A DNA stretch of 64,000 bases from Flavivirga jejuensis. GTDB taxonomy: Bacteria > Bacteroidota > Bacteroidia > Flavobacteriales > Flavobacteriaceae. Shown piece after piece: positions 1 to 8,426 of the stretch (the first letter of the stretch is position 1; each line of letters opens with the position of its first letter). Position numbers and translations under genes: made by a program. Location: positions 186,001 to 250,000 of the forward strand of contig NZ_JAUOEL010000008.1 in NCBI RefSeq assembly GCF_030540765.1, in the 5' to 3' direction. The notes beneath the pieces were generated by a model that had not been told where the DNA came from, did no database searches, and saw only the letters and a program-made list of their open reading frames with translations.

Positions 1-1
1 A

Positions 2-733
2 TCTAATACTAAAAATGCCGAAACAAATTCTGGTAATAAGTCTAACACCGAGGATACCAGAATGAAACTAAGAATTGGTTTTAACTCTATAAATGACATA
101 CACAGACAATTATTATTGACTGTGGATGAAAACGCATCTGCAAATTACGATTGGGGTTACGATTCAAAATATATAGATACTCAGGTAGATGATATGTATT
201 GGCTAATTAATAATGAAAAATTCACCATTCAAGGTATAAATAACATTAACGAGCAAACTATTATCCCTCTAGGAATTCATACTAATAAAGATGGTTTTAA
301 TAGTATTACCATTGATAAATTAGAAAATAATTCTAACGATTTAGATATTTATTTACATGATAAAGAACTAAATATATACCAAAACTTAAAACAAGGCGAT
401 TATGAAATGTCCTTAGCTGCTGGTGAATATTTAAATCGTTTTGAAATTACATTCGCTAAAGATCAAAGCTTAGCTGTAAATGATATTAATAATAGTCAAA
501 TAGAGGTTTATTTTTCTAACGAAAAAAATAGCATCATTATCAATAACCCTATTTCTAAACGAATAAAATCTGTTGAAATGCTTAATATAATTGGGCAATC
601 GTTATTCAAATTTCAAACAAACACAAACGAAAATCATCTGGCATATAATACGAATCAAATTAAAACAGGAAATTATATCTTGAAAATACAAACTGAATAT
701 GGCATGATTTCTAAAAAAGTCTTAATAAAATAG
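2..733 (+). CDS. T9SS-exported protein, C-terminal part (5' end outside window)
   Basis: The reading frame is open from the first bases of the window, so the first ATG at 62 is internal and the gene starts upstream. The last ~75 residues look like a type A T9SS C-terminal sorting domain: a beta-rich stretch with an IKSVEMLNIIGQSLF-type strand, then KTGNYILKIQTEYG and a final KKVLIK. The preceding ~150 residues are beta-rich, rich in Asn/Asp and of unknown function. The family is secreted across the outer membrane by the Por/Gld secretion machinery and the sorting domain is cleaved. The catalytic or binding part lies outside the window, so the cargo type cannot be named. A strong hairpin terminator follows. 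Confidence 0.75.
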   Translation, partial: SNTKNAETNSGNKSNTEDTRMKLRIGFNSINDIHRQLLLTVDENASANYDWGYDSKYIDTQVDDMYWLINNEKFTIQGINNINEQTIIPLGIHTNKDGFNSITIDKLENNSNDLDIYLHDKELNIYQNLKQGDYEMSLAAGEYLNRFEITFAKDQSLAVNDINNSQIEVYFSNEKNSIIINNPISKRIKSVEMLNIIGQSLFKFQTNTNENHLAYNTNQIKTGNYILKIQTEYGMISKKVLIK

Positions 734-794
734 TTGAGTTAGTTATTTAAGTTAGTCGCTTAAATCCCAAATCTATTTTGCTTAACTATATTTC

Positions 795-830
795 AAGTCC
801 TGAATTGACGTTCAGGACTTTTTTTATTTT
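795..830 (+). terminator. Rho-independent terminator after the T9SS gene
   Basis: A perfect 10-bp inverted repeat (795-804 with 811-820, 6-nt loop) is followed by a T-rich tract on the plus strand. It lies between convergent genes. hisS ends inside its T tract, so the same hairpin may also end hisS transcripts, although the opposite side is less T-rich. Confidence 0.85.
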
Positions 831-2194
831 ATAAGAGTGATTAAAGCCTCTAAAGAAACTTTATGCTGCTCTCCAGAAATCATATGCTTTAATGTATATG
901 TGTTTGAGTTTATTTCCTCATCTCCCACTAAAACAACAAACGGAATAGCGCGTTTATTTGCATGATTCATTTGCTTTTTCATTTTAGCAGCATCAGGATA
1001 CAATTCAGAATTTATACCCTGCAATCGTAATTTATTAATAGCTTTTAAACTAAACAAAGCTTCTTTATCTCCAAAGTTTATAAAAAGTACGGCAACATTT
1101 TTATTGACAGTTTCTGGAAATAATCCTAATTCTTCAAGCACTAAATAGATGCGATCTAAACCAAAACTAATCCCCACACCACTTACATTTTTCATTCCAA
1201 AAATGCCAGTTAAGTCATCATAACGACCACCGCCTCCAATGGAGCCCATTTTCACAGTTTTAGGTGCCGACACTTCAAAAATAGCACCTGTGTAATAGTT
1301 TAATCCACGAGCTAATGTGACATCTAATTGCAATCTTGCTGTTGATAATCCTAACTCTGAAATTGCCGTATTTATAAAAGATAATTCTTCAATACCTTTT
1401 TTCCCTTCCTCAGAAGCCGATAAAATAGTCTTTAAACTTTCAATTTGAGATTCAAAAGAACCAGATAATGTAAACAAAGGTTGTAGTTTAGAAATACCAT
1501 CTTCCGAAATACCTTTTCCAAGCATTTCTTCTTTTACCTTCTCCTCACCTATTTTATCTAACTTATCTAACGCTACCGTAAAATCGATTAATTTATCTGA
1601 AGCTCCAATAACCTCGGCTATTCCAGATAAAATTTTGCGATTATTAACTTTTATGGTAACACCCTCCAGTTTTAAGGCTGAAAATACCCTATCGTATAAT
1701 TGGATAAATTCTACTTCTTGCCAAAGTGATTTACTACCAACAACATCGGCATCACACTGGTAAAACTCTCTAAAACGTCCTTTTTGTGGTCTGTCTGCTC
1801 TCCAAACTGGTTGTATCTGGTAGCGTTTAAAAGGAAACTCAATCTCATTTTGATGCTGCACTACATAACGCGCAAAAGGTACTGTTAGATCGTAACGGAG
1901 TGCTTTTTCAGATATACTTGATGTTAATTTATTAGAATTCTTTGTATCATAAGCCTCACCATTAGCTTTAGATAAATAATCTCCAGAATTCAAAATCTTA
2001 AAAATCAAACGATCCCCTTCTTCACCATATTTTCCCATTAAGGTATCCGAATTCTCAAAACTAGGTGTTTCGATAGGTTGGAAACCAAACGTTTCAAAAG
2101 CACCACGAATGGTATTAAAAATATAGTTACGCTTCGCTACCTGTTCTGGATTAAAATCTCTGGTACCTTTCGGTATGCTTGGTTTTTGAGCCAT
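824..2194 (-). CDS. hisS: Histidyl-tRNA synthetase
   Basis: Cytoplasmic class II aminoacyl-tRNA synthetase that charges tRNA-His with histidine using ATP. Visible family motifs are the N-terminal [19 protein letters not shown] near residue 100, the [18 protein letters not shown] block of motif 2 near 130-150, the histidine-binding [13 protein letters not shown] near 295 and GGGGRYDDL near 320, followed by an anticodon-binding C-terminal domain (ALFINFGD... to the end). I chose the ATG at 2194 (456 aa, starting [14 protein letters not shown]). An in-frame ATG at 2224 would add ten residues encoded by a dispersed intergenic repeat and is unlikely to be the natural start. The gene stands alone and converges on the T9SS gene. 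Confidence 0.97.
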   Translation of the reverse strand: MAQKPSIPKGTRDFNPEQVAKRNYIFNTIRGAFETFGFQPIETPSFENSDTLMGKYGEEGDRLIFKILNSGDYLSKANGEAYDTKNSNKLTSSISEKALRYDLTVPFARYVVQHQNEIEFPFKRYQIQPVWRADRPQKGRFREFYQCDADVVGSKSLWQEVEFIQLYDRVFSALKLEGVTIKVNNRKILSGIAEVIGASDKLIDFTVALDKLDKIGEEKVKEEMLGKGISEDGISKLQPLFTLSGSFESQIESLKTILSASEEGKKGIEELSFINTAISELGLSTARLQLDVTLARGLNYYTGAIFEVSAPKTVKMGSIGGGGRYDDLTGIFGMKNVSGVGISFGLDRIYLVLEELGLFPETVNKNVAVLFINFGDKEALFSLKAINKLRLQGINSELYPDAAKMKKQMNHANKRAIPFVVLVGDEEINSNTYTLKHMISGEQHKVSLEALITLIK

Positions 2195-2245
2195 ATCAAC
2201 TTCCTGCCTTTCGACTCCGCTCAAGATTAACTTCAGCAGGAATCT
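2195..2245. repeat. Short dispersed repeat with inverted ends upstream of hisS
   Basis: The segment has a TTCCTGC/GCAGGAA inverted repeat (2201-2207 and 2236-2242) around a CTTTCGACTCCGCTCAAGAT-like core. This sequence type is familiar from flavobacterial intergenic repeats. It is read through by an ORF extension of hisS, which explains the misleading upstream ATG. Confidence 0.5.
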
Positions 2246-2340
2246 TATTTAATGATTATTAATTTTTTTAATGGATTCTTCACTATACGATTACTGATTT
2301 AATAGTATGATGATGAATCACAAAAATATATAATGAAATT

Positions 2341-2442
2341 GTCATTGCGAGCTTTTTCAATAGAAAAAAAGCGTGGCAATCTTTTAATTAAAAAATAGTT
2401 AAATGATTAACAGATTGCCACGTCGTGCCTCCTCGCAATGAC
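2341..2442. repeat. Nested palindromic intergenic repeat (REP/MITE-like)
   Basis: Two nested perfect 11-bp inverted repeats are visible. The outer pair is GTCATTGCGAG at 2341-2351 with CTCGCAATGAC at 2432-2442. The inner pair is CGTGGCAATCT at 2372-2382 with AGATTGCCACG at 2412-2422. The unit is 102 bp and non-coding, and sits between hisS and the DUF6495 gene. It resembles dispersed palindromic repeats common in Bacteroidota. Transcribed, it would fold into a long hairpin. Confidence 0.8.
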
Positions 2443-2450
2443 ATTCTATT

Positions 2451-2918
2451 TTAACCTATCAACTTATCAAAATACATAAACAAATTGCCTTTAGTAATAG
2501 AAGCTCCTTGCTCAATCATTTTAAATTTATCTAAGTTCTTATCGTCTGTATAGTCCTTATCTGCTTGTAAAAATTCTACATTCTCATCCATTAAATTTTC
2601 ACGCAGCCAATTGTAACCTTCTTTAGTGGTAATATCTACATCATTTTTTAAAGTAAGTGCTATAACAAACATTTTTTCTTCTGCTAAGCGAAATAAATAC
2701 ATATGTTGAGGAGAAATATGTTCTAAATATTCTGCTTTATTTAAAACACCTTCCCAAATTAAATCACTAAACACATCTAACTCCATTTCTGCCAGCTCGG
2801 GCTTATTAGCTTTTAGATTGGCCCACTCATCAGCAGTGATAGACTGTGTCGCCAAAAAGTTAATAAACTCCTGGTGTAATTCTTCAAATTGTTCTTTAGT
2901 TAGTCTTGCGTATTTCAT
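2451..2918 (-). CDS. DUF6495 family protein
   Basis: A 155-residue acidic soluble protein with no signal peptide or membrane segment. It begins MKYARLTKEQFEELHQEF and contains ELDVFSDLIWEGVL, which I associate with the flavobacterial family DUF6495 of unknown function. The C-terminal KMIEQGASITKGNLFMYFDKL looks conserved and may form a small alpha/beta fold. It stands between a palindromic repeat and the Oar-like receptor, with no operon partner that suggests a role. The length fits the family as I remember it; the function is unknown. Confidence 0.8.
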   Translation of the reverse strand: MKYARLTKEQFEELHQEFINFLATQSITADEWANLKANKPELAEMELDVFSDLIWEGVLNKAEYLEHISPQHMYLFRLAEEKMFVIALTLKNDVDITTKEGYNWLRENLMDENVEFLQADKDYTDDKNLDKFKMIEQGASITKGNLFMYFDKLIG

Positions 2919-3051
2919 TTTTAAATATTTGAGCGTTTTAGCACGTTTTGGCTATACCATATCCTTAAATTTACTTGTCTTAACATTTTGACTGCGCTCC
3001 ATATAACAAAGATCAGCCATCAGCACAATCGAAGGGATACTATAATCAGTA

Positions 3052-3080
3052 ACAAAAAAATGCGCCCTTATTAAGAGCGC
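3052..3080 (-). terminator. Rho-independent terminator of the Oar-like receptor gene
   Basis: On the minus strand an 8-bp stem (GCGCTCTT/AAGGGCGC with one G-U pair, 3-nt loop, 3062-3080) is followed by a run of seven T. It lies just after the receptor stop codon. Confidence 0.8.
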
Positions 3081-3108
3081 AAATTTAAGAATATATATGT
3101 TATTATTT

Positions 3109-6100
3109 TTAAAAAATATAACGTAGCCCTACTTGTGCTTGCCATCTAGACGCTAAGCTAGAATCAAACCCAAATGTTTGAGCATCCGATCCGCCATTAA
3201 ACGTATAAACAGGTACACTTCCTGAGGTATCAACACCAATAGGAGATATGTTATTAGGTTGTTCCACTACACCCCAATCTGAATTAAGAAGGTTTCCAAA
3301 ATTAAGAATATCCAAACTTATTTGCAGTGTATTAGTTTTATCTTCACTAACGTTAAACTTAAAATCTTGTAATACTTTAATATCCCAGCGGCCTCTCCAT
3401 GGTGCTAATGCGCCATAACGATCAAAATAACTCCCTCTATTATCATTTAAATATTTATCCTGTTGAATAAATCTTTCAAAATCCTCAGCTTGCCCAGATC
3501 CAGAAAATTGCATTTGTTGTACTTCTGAGGCTGTAGGTATATAAATTAGATCATTATTTTGAAAAGAACTATCTCCATTAATATTACCTGCATAAGTATA
3601 GTTAAAACGACCTCCTTGAGCGTATTCAAAAAATGTAGAAATCGTGGTCGCCCATTTATCGTTTCCATATACCCATTTTTTACTCCCTACTCCAACAAAA
3701 CGATGCGTATCACCATATTTAGAATACGATAACACATCATCATTTGCATTACCTAAATTAGGATTAAAATCAAAAGCATCTCCAGTAATCTCTGCTTCAA
3801 TAGAGTTTACATCCTTAGAATTAAGGTAATTATAAGCTAAACTTGTATAAAATCCATTTTCAAATGTTTTCTGCAATTTTAATGTAGCATTCCAAATACG
3901 TCCTTTATCAGAATTTGTAAAGACATAAGCATTATTTCCAGAATCACCAGATAAATAAACAGGTCTATCATCTCCTGGAGCATTCAATGTCCCTGTAGGA
4001 TTTCTTAATCCCCAATTCTGTACATGCGCTGCATTTAAATCTTTGGTAAAAGAAATGTCTGTAGTAATCGTAAGTCCATTTTCTAGTCTATGATCTGCAC
4101 CTATGTTAGTTCTCCAAACTTGTGGCCATTTATAATCAGGATCAATTAATTGAAAGAAACCATCATCCGCTCCACTTACCTGATTACCCAACCAAACGAA
4201 AGGAAAACGTCCTGTAAACAACCCTGTTCCTCCTCTTACTTGAGTTTTATTCTCATTATTCACATCCCAATTAAACCCTAGCCTTGGTGAGATCAACCAA
4301 TCGTTATTTGGTAACGTTGTTGAATCTAAATTAACTTCTTCATTTTTATTTGGATTAAAATATGATACTGAATTATCTCTTGTAGCACCATTATCTGTAT
4401 CTATATATTTTTGAATTAAGTCACCTGTATTAAAATATAAAGGTTTATCAAAACGTACTCCATAGGTCACTTTAAACGCATCTGTTATATTCCAGTCATC
4501 TTGAACATAAAAAGATAGTTGACCAACATTAAGTTCTGCTAATTTCCAGCCACCGTCGTTACCAGTTCCATTTGTATTAAATGTATCGAAAGCATTTTGA
4601 GTTGCAGTTAAATATTGATCTACTAAACCGCCTGGTTGTGCATTATCTAAAAACTCTTGTACATTAGCATATGGAGCAAATATTCCAAAATATGGAAATA
4701 CTCCAAGACTAAAAGATTCGTAATTAACAAGGTTAAAAGAGTTTTTAAAAGCGAATTTCTCAAACGAAAAACCTACAGTATAAGTATGGTTACCTCTAAC
4801 AATATTCAAATTATTCGTTAATTGAATTACTTTTTGGTCTAATTCATTATTAATTGAAAAAGGTTCATGACCTGCAATTATATAATTTGAACCTGCTCCA
4901 TCTTGAATTGTAATTACTGGAGCTGGTCCAGACAATGGTTTTCTAAAATCATCAAAATGCGTATAGCCAAATTGAAATTTATTGGTTATATCACCAGGCA
5001 ATGTAGAGTTTAACTCCAATTGAACAGAATTTAATTTGTTATTGATCTCATAACCCGAATTTTCAAATTGCAATGTTTGAAAACTAGGCCCACGTGAACT
5101 CAAAGCAGTTGGGTGCGCAGGTTTTTCTTTTGATGCATTTAAAAAATTATAAATAATAGCCAACCGGTTATTATCATTAATATTCCAGTCTAACTTAAAA
5201 ATACCTTTTGTAGATTCAGATCCATAATTAAAGCCTTCAAAGCTCCCAGTATCATAACCTAAATTGGACAGTGCATCTTGAACAGCAATAAAATCGCTTT
5301 CTAAAACTCTAGATTCATTAACTGCTCCAGAGCCTGTATTAGGAACCCATCCGTTAGTTCCTAAATCTGTACGTTCATCTTTTTCAAAATTTGTAAAAAA
5401 GAAAAGTTTATCCTTTACTATAGGCCCTCCTATACTAAAACCGTATTGATTTTGTTCAAGGTTTGATGTTGGTACATCTTCTCCATTTACTTTTCCTCCA
5501 GTTAGATCTTCATTTCTAAAAAACCCATAAACCGTTCCGTGAAATTCGTTAGTCCCACTTTTTGTCACTGCGTTTACAGAAGCACCAGTAAAGCCAGATT
5601 GTGTTACATCGTAAGGAGCAAGCGATACTTGAATTTGCTCAATAGCATCTAGCGAAATTGGTTGTGAATCTGTTTGACCTCCTGGTGTTGCAGCATCCAA
5701 TCCGAATGGATTATTAAAGATCGCACCATCTAAAGAAAAGTTATTGAATTGATCATTTCTACCTCCAAAGGAATTACCGCTAGCAGATGGTTCTAACCTG
5801 GTGAAATCTGATGCAGATCTAGAAATAGTTGGTAATCGTGTTAATTCACGGCTCCCCACACTGGTTTCTGCTCCTGTACGATCACTCCCAAAAGTTCCTG
5901 TACCACCAGTGCTTTGAATAACGACTGCATCTAATTGTTCATTATCGGCTTCTAATACAGCATCCAAATTTGTTGTTTTTCCTAAAGTTAAAAACACATT
6001 TTTAAATGTTTGCTCTTGGAAACCAACAAAGCTAATAGTAATCGAGTAAGGGCCTCCTACTCTTAAATTTAATAAGTTAAATCTTCCATCAAAGTTTGTC

Positions 6101-6270
6101 GCTGCTCCATATTTAGTACCAGTTGGTGTATGGATAGCAAGAACATTAGCTCCTGGAAGTGGTGAGGCATTTTCGTCTAAAATTAGACCTTTAATGTTTG
6201 ATGTCGTTACCTGCGAAAACGCAAGCACCCCAAAAAACAATAAAAAAATGGCAAGGGTAGTTTTTTTCAT
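3109..6270 (-). CDS. Oar-like TonB-dependent outer-membrane receptor
   Basis: A 1053-residue outer-membrane beta-barrel protein. A signal peptide (MKKTTLAIFLLFFGVLAFSQ) is followed by a carboxypeptidase-regulatory-like Ig domain (about residues 24-110), a TonB plug (about 115-250, with a Gly/Ser-rich linker and SLDAIEQIQVSLAPYDV) and a long barrel ending in ...WQAQVGLRYIF with the terminal Phe expected for BAM insertion. The ADxQLDAVVIQSTGG region and the layout match Oar-type receptors (named after Myxococcus Oar), not SusC: there is no SusD partner and no STN domain. The substrate is unknown; some family members carry proteins or large substrates. It is a single-gene unit with its own terminator, and an 18-bp perfect palindrome lies 26 bp upstream of the start. 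Confidence 0.9.
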   Translation of the reverse strand: MKKTTLAIFLLFFGVLAFSQVTTSNIKGLILDENASPLPGANVLAIHTPTGTKYGAATNFDGRFNLLNLRVGGPYSITISFVGFQEQTFKNVFLTLGKTTNLDAVLEADNEQLDAVVIQSTGGTGTFGSDRTGAETSVGSRELTRLPTISRSASDFTRLEPSASGNSFGGRNDQFNNFSLDGAIFNNPFGLDAATPGGQTDSQPISLDAIEQIQVSLAPYDVTQSGFTGASVNAVTKSGTNEFHGTVYGFFRNEDLTGGKVNGEDVPTSNLEQNQYGFSIGGPIVKDKLFFFTNFEKDERTDLGTNGWVPNTGSGAVNESRVLESDFIAVQDALSNLGYDTGSFEGFNYGSESTKGIFKLDWNINDNNRLAIIYNFLNASKEKPAHPTALSSRGPSFQTLQFENSGYEINNKLNSVQLELNSTLPGDITNKFQFGYTHFDDFRKPLSGPAPVITIQDGAGSNYIIAGHEPFSINNELDQKVIQLTNNLNIVRGNHTYTVGFSFEKFAFKNSFNLVNYESFSLGVFPYFGIFAPYANVQEFLDNAQPGGLVDQYLTATQNAFDTFNTNGTGNDGGWKLAELNVGQLSFYVQDDWNITDAFKVTYGVRFDKPLYFNTGDLIQKYIDTDNGATRDNSVSYFNPNKNEEVNLDSTTLPNNDWLISPRLGFNWDVNNENKTQVRGGTGLFTGRFPFVWLGNQVSGADDGFFQLIDPDYKWPQVWRTNIGADHRLENGLTITTDISFTKDLNAAHVQNWGLRNPTGTLNAPGDDRPVYLSGDSGNNAYVFTNSDKGRIWNATLKLQKTFENGFYTSLAYNYLNSKDVNSIEAEITGDAFDFNPNLGNANDDVLSYSKYGDTHRFVGVGSKKWVYGNDKWATTISTFFEYAQGGRFNYTYAGNINGDSSFQNNDLIYIPTASEVQQMQFSGSGQAEDFERFIQQDKYLNDNRGSYFDRYGALAPWRGRWDIKVLQDFKFNVSEDKTNTLQISLDILNFGNLLNSDWGVVEQPNNISPIGVDTSGSVPVYTFNGGSDAQTFGFDSSLASRWQAQVGLRYIF

Positions 6271-6295
6271 CTGTATTTATTTTAAGTTAGTCGTC

Positions 6296-6313
6296 TGCTA
6301 TGCATGCATAGCA
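6296..6313. promoter_or_regulatory. 18-bp perfect palindrome upstream of the Oar-like receptor
   Basis: TGCTATGCATGCATAGCA reads identically on both strands. It lies between the receptor start codon (6270) and the rplI terminator, in what should be the receptor promoter or leader. It could be a dimeric regulator operator, but this is inference from symmetry and position only. Confidence 0.4.
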
Positions 6314-6332
6314 TTTATCTCAACAAAAATAA

Positions 6333-6364
6333 ACAAAAAAAAAGCCATTCATAAGAATGGCTTT
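6333..6364 (-). terminator. Rho-independent terminator of the rpsF-rpsR-rplI operon
   Basis: A perfect 10-bp inverted repeat (AAAGCCATTC at 6341-6350, GAATGGCTTT at 6355-6364, 4-nt loop) is followed on the minus strand by an unbroken T tract. It sits 39 bp after the rplI stop. Confidence 0.9.
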
Positions 6365-6402
6365 ACATTATAATAAAGTTTTATTAACTAATTGTTAATA
6401 CT

Positions 6403-6849
6403 TTAGTTTGCTTGTGCAATAACTTCAAAGGCTAAATCAACAGATACTTCTCTGTGTAAACGTACAACAGCATTGTATTTTCCTGTACGTTTAATGGTTG
6501 TTACTGTAATGAATTTTTTATCAATAGCTTGTCCTTCTTTTGCTAAGGCTTCAGCTACATTAATATTATTCACAGAACCAAATAATTTGTCTCCAGTACC
6601 AACTTTTGCAGCTATTTTAATGTCTAATGCTTTTATAGCTTCAGCAATTTTATTAGCATCGTCAACTATTTTCTTTTCTTTAAAAGCTCTTTGTTTTAAA
6701 TTTTCTGCCAATACTTTCTTTGCAGAAGAAGTAGCAAGTATAGCTTGCTTTTGAGGAATTAAAAAATTTCTACCATAACCGTTCTTAACTGTTACAACAT
6801 CGTCTTTAAATCCTAAATTTTCAACGTCTTGTTTTAATATAAGTTCCAT
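6403..6849 (-). CDS. rplI: 50S ribosomal protein L9
   Basis: A 148-residue protein of the standard L9 length. The N-terminal RNA-binding domain shows MELILKQDVENLGFKDDVVTVKNGYGRNFLIP, the L9 signature, split here as MELILKQDVENLGFKDD and VKNGYGRNFLIPQ. A long central helix rich in Lys/Ala/Glu follows, then a C-terminal domain with GTGDKLFGSVN. L9 binds 23S rRNA near the base of the L1 stalk. It is the last gene of the rpsF-rpsR-rplI operon, 13 bp after rpsR, and is followed by a strong terminator. Confidence 0.98.
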   Translation of the reverse strand: MELILKQDVENLGFKDDVVTVKNGYGRNFLIPQKQAILATSSAKKVLAENLKQRAFKEKKIVDDANKIAEAIKALDIKIAAKVGTGDKLFGSVNNINVAEALAKEGQAIDKKFITVTTIKRTGKYNAVVRLHREVSVDLAFEVIAQAN

Positions 6850-6862
6850 TGTTATCGGTATT

Positions 6863-7159
6863 TTATTTTAATAAATCTGCTACGTAAGGCATTAAAGCTA
6901 AGTGACGCGCTCTTTTTACAGCTACAGATACTTTTCTTTGATACTTTAAAGAAGTTCCTGTTAAACGTCTTGGTAAAATTTTACCTTGCTCGTTTACAAA
7001 CTTTAATAAGAAATCTGGATCTTTATAATCTATGTATTTAATACCAGATTTTTTGAAACGACAATATTTCTTTTGTTTGTTTGTCTCAATATTCAACGGA
7101 GTTAAATATCTAATTTCTCCGTCTTTTTTTCCTTTTGATTGTTGTTCTATCGATGACAT
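6863..7159 (-). CDS. rpsR: 30S ribosomal protein S18
   Basis: A 98-residue protein. The conserved S18 core is visible as [38 protein letters not shown] and [20 protein letters not shown]. The ~20-residue N-terminal extension before it is usual for Bacteroidota. S18 pairs with S6 on the platform of the small subunit. The gene begins two bases after the rpsF stop, consistent with translational coupling. Confidence 0.98.
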   Translation of the reverse strand: MSSIEQQSKGKKDGEIRYLTPLNIETNKQKKYCRFKKSGIKYIDYKDPDFLLKFVNEQGKILPRRLTGTSLKYQRKVSVAVKRARHLALMPYVADLLK

Positions 7160-7161
7160 AA

Positions 7162-7500
7162 TTAAGCTTTTTGTTTAAGTTTAACTCTTCTTCTCTCTGC
7201 CCAAGAAATAGCGTGTTTATCTAATGCTACTGTTAAGTAACGCATAAAACGCTCGTCACGTCTAAACTCTACTTCTAAAGCATTGATATGTTCACCAGGA
7301 ACAGTGTACTCAAATAAGTGATAGAAACCACTTTTCTTGTTTTGTATTGGGTAAGCTAATTTTTTAAGCCCCCAATCTTCTTTAGCTATCATCTTAGCGC
7401 CGTTAGAAACAAGAAAATCTTCGTATTTCTTTACTGTTTCCTTTATCTGGTCTTCAGATAAAACGGGATTTAAGATGAAAACAGTTTCATAATGATTCAT
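7162..7500 (-). CDS. rpsF: 30S ribosomal protein S6
   Basis: A 112-residue protein matching S6: [18 protein letters not shown] at the start, [19 protein letters not shown] in the middle and [20 protein letters not shown] near the C-terminus. S6 binds 16S rRNA with S18 on the small-subunit platform. It is the first gene of the three-gene ribosomal operon, and a good Bacteroidota-type promoter lies 32-62 bp upstream. The region upstream is shared with the divergent response regulator gene. Confidence 0.98.
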   Translation of the reverse strand: MNHYETVFILNPVLSEDQIKETVKKYEDFLVSNGAKMIAKEDWGLKKLAYPIQNKKSGFYHLFEYTVPGEHINALEVEFRRDERFMRYLTVALDKHAISWAERRRVKLKQKA

Positions 7501-7531
7501 AAAAATCTATTTTATTGTTAAAAATTGGGTG

Positions 7532-7562
7532 CAAAAATAGTTAATATATACATATAAAACAA
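7532..7562 (-). promoter_or_regulatory. Promoter of the rpsF operon
   Basis: On the minus strand a -7 box TATTTTTG (7539-7532) matches the Bacteroidota consensus TAnnTTTG. A TTG for the -33 element lies 20 nt upstream (7562-7560). The start site would fall about 25 nt before rpsF. Confidence 0.6.
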
Positions 7563-7700
7563 CACTTACCTTAAGTATAATGCCAGTTTATTTAAAATGT
7601 TAAAATTATGTTAAAACAGGCGCTTTAACGATGATTTTTGGTTTTTAGCCGAATTTTTCGTACTATTGTCGATATCTTAACCGAAATAATATAAAATGTT

Positions 7701-8396
7701 ATGACATTAAACTGTGTAGTAGTAGACGATTCGGCAATACAACGTCTCTCTATAGTTAAGTTAGTAGAGAATCATCCTTCTCTTAACTTAATTGCAGAGT
7801 ACAGTAGTGCTTTAGAAACTAAAAATGGTTTAAATACGCATCAAGTAGATTTAATTTTTTTAGACATTGAAATGCCAGTGCTAAATGGATTTGAACTTTT
7901 AGACGTATTAAACAACAAACCTCAAATTATCTTTGTAACTGGTAAAACCGAATATGCTTTTAAAGCTTTTAATTACGATGCTACCGATTATTTGCATAAG
8001 CCAATTACAAGGGAACGTTTTAATACTTCTGTAGATAAAGCTCTAGAGCAACATAGGTTGACTTTAGACTTTAATGAAGAAGAGGGAGAACACATCTTTG
8101 TAAAGAGTAATCTTAAAAAACGTAAGGTTTATATTAAAGACATCAAATGGATTGAAGCACTTGGTGATTATGTAAAATTGGTGACAGAAGAAACTAGTTT
8201 AGTTGTATTATCCACAATGAAATCCTTTGAAGCAGAACTACCTGAAGGAAAGTTTTTAAGAATCCACAAATCATATATTGTTAATCTTGATAAAATTGAC
8301 AGATTTAACAGTAAAAATGTTGAAGTGGGAGCTTACGAAATTCCATTAAGTAGAAATAAAAAGACTCAACTCGTTGATGCTTTAAATAATATTTAA
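7701..8396 (+). CDS. LytTR-type response regulator
   Basis: A 231-residue two-component regulator. The receiver domain (residues 1-120) shows the acidic pair D9-D10, the predicted phosphoacceptor D55 in LIFLDIEMPVLNG, the FVTGKTEYA switch strand and a late DYLHKP lysine. A LytTR DNA-binding domain fills residues ~125-231 (IFVKSNLKKRKV, IKWIEALGDYVKL, FLRIHKSYIVNLDKI). No histidine kinase gene is adjacent, so it is an orphan here; its partner would be a LytS-type kinase elsewhere. It is transcribed divergently from the rpsF operon and converges with priA. Confidence 0.93.
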   Translation: MTLNCVVVDDSAIQRLSIVKLVENHPSLNLIAEYSSALETKNGLNTHQVDLIFLDIEMPVLNGFELLDVLNNKPQIIFVTGKTEYAFKAFNYDATDYLHKPITRERFNTSVDKALEQHRLTLDFNEEEGEHIFVKSNLKKRKVYIKDIKWIEALGDYVKLVTEETSLVVLSTMKSFEAELPEGKFLRIHKSYIVNLDKIDRFNSKNVEVGAYEIPLSRNKKTQLVDALNNI

Positions 8397-8426
8397 AAGA
8401 CTAACTGACTAACTGGCCTAGCTATA

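Noticed and set aside
2195-2224. Upstream in-frame ATG for hisS
   Set aside because: The added ten residues are encoded by a dispersed repeat and precede the family start [14 protein letters not shown].
7701-8396. Two-component operon with a kinase
   Set aside because: No histidine kinase gene is next to the response regulator; it is an orphan here.
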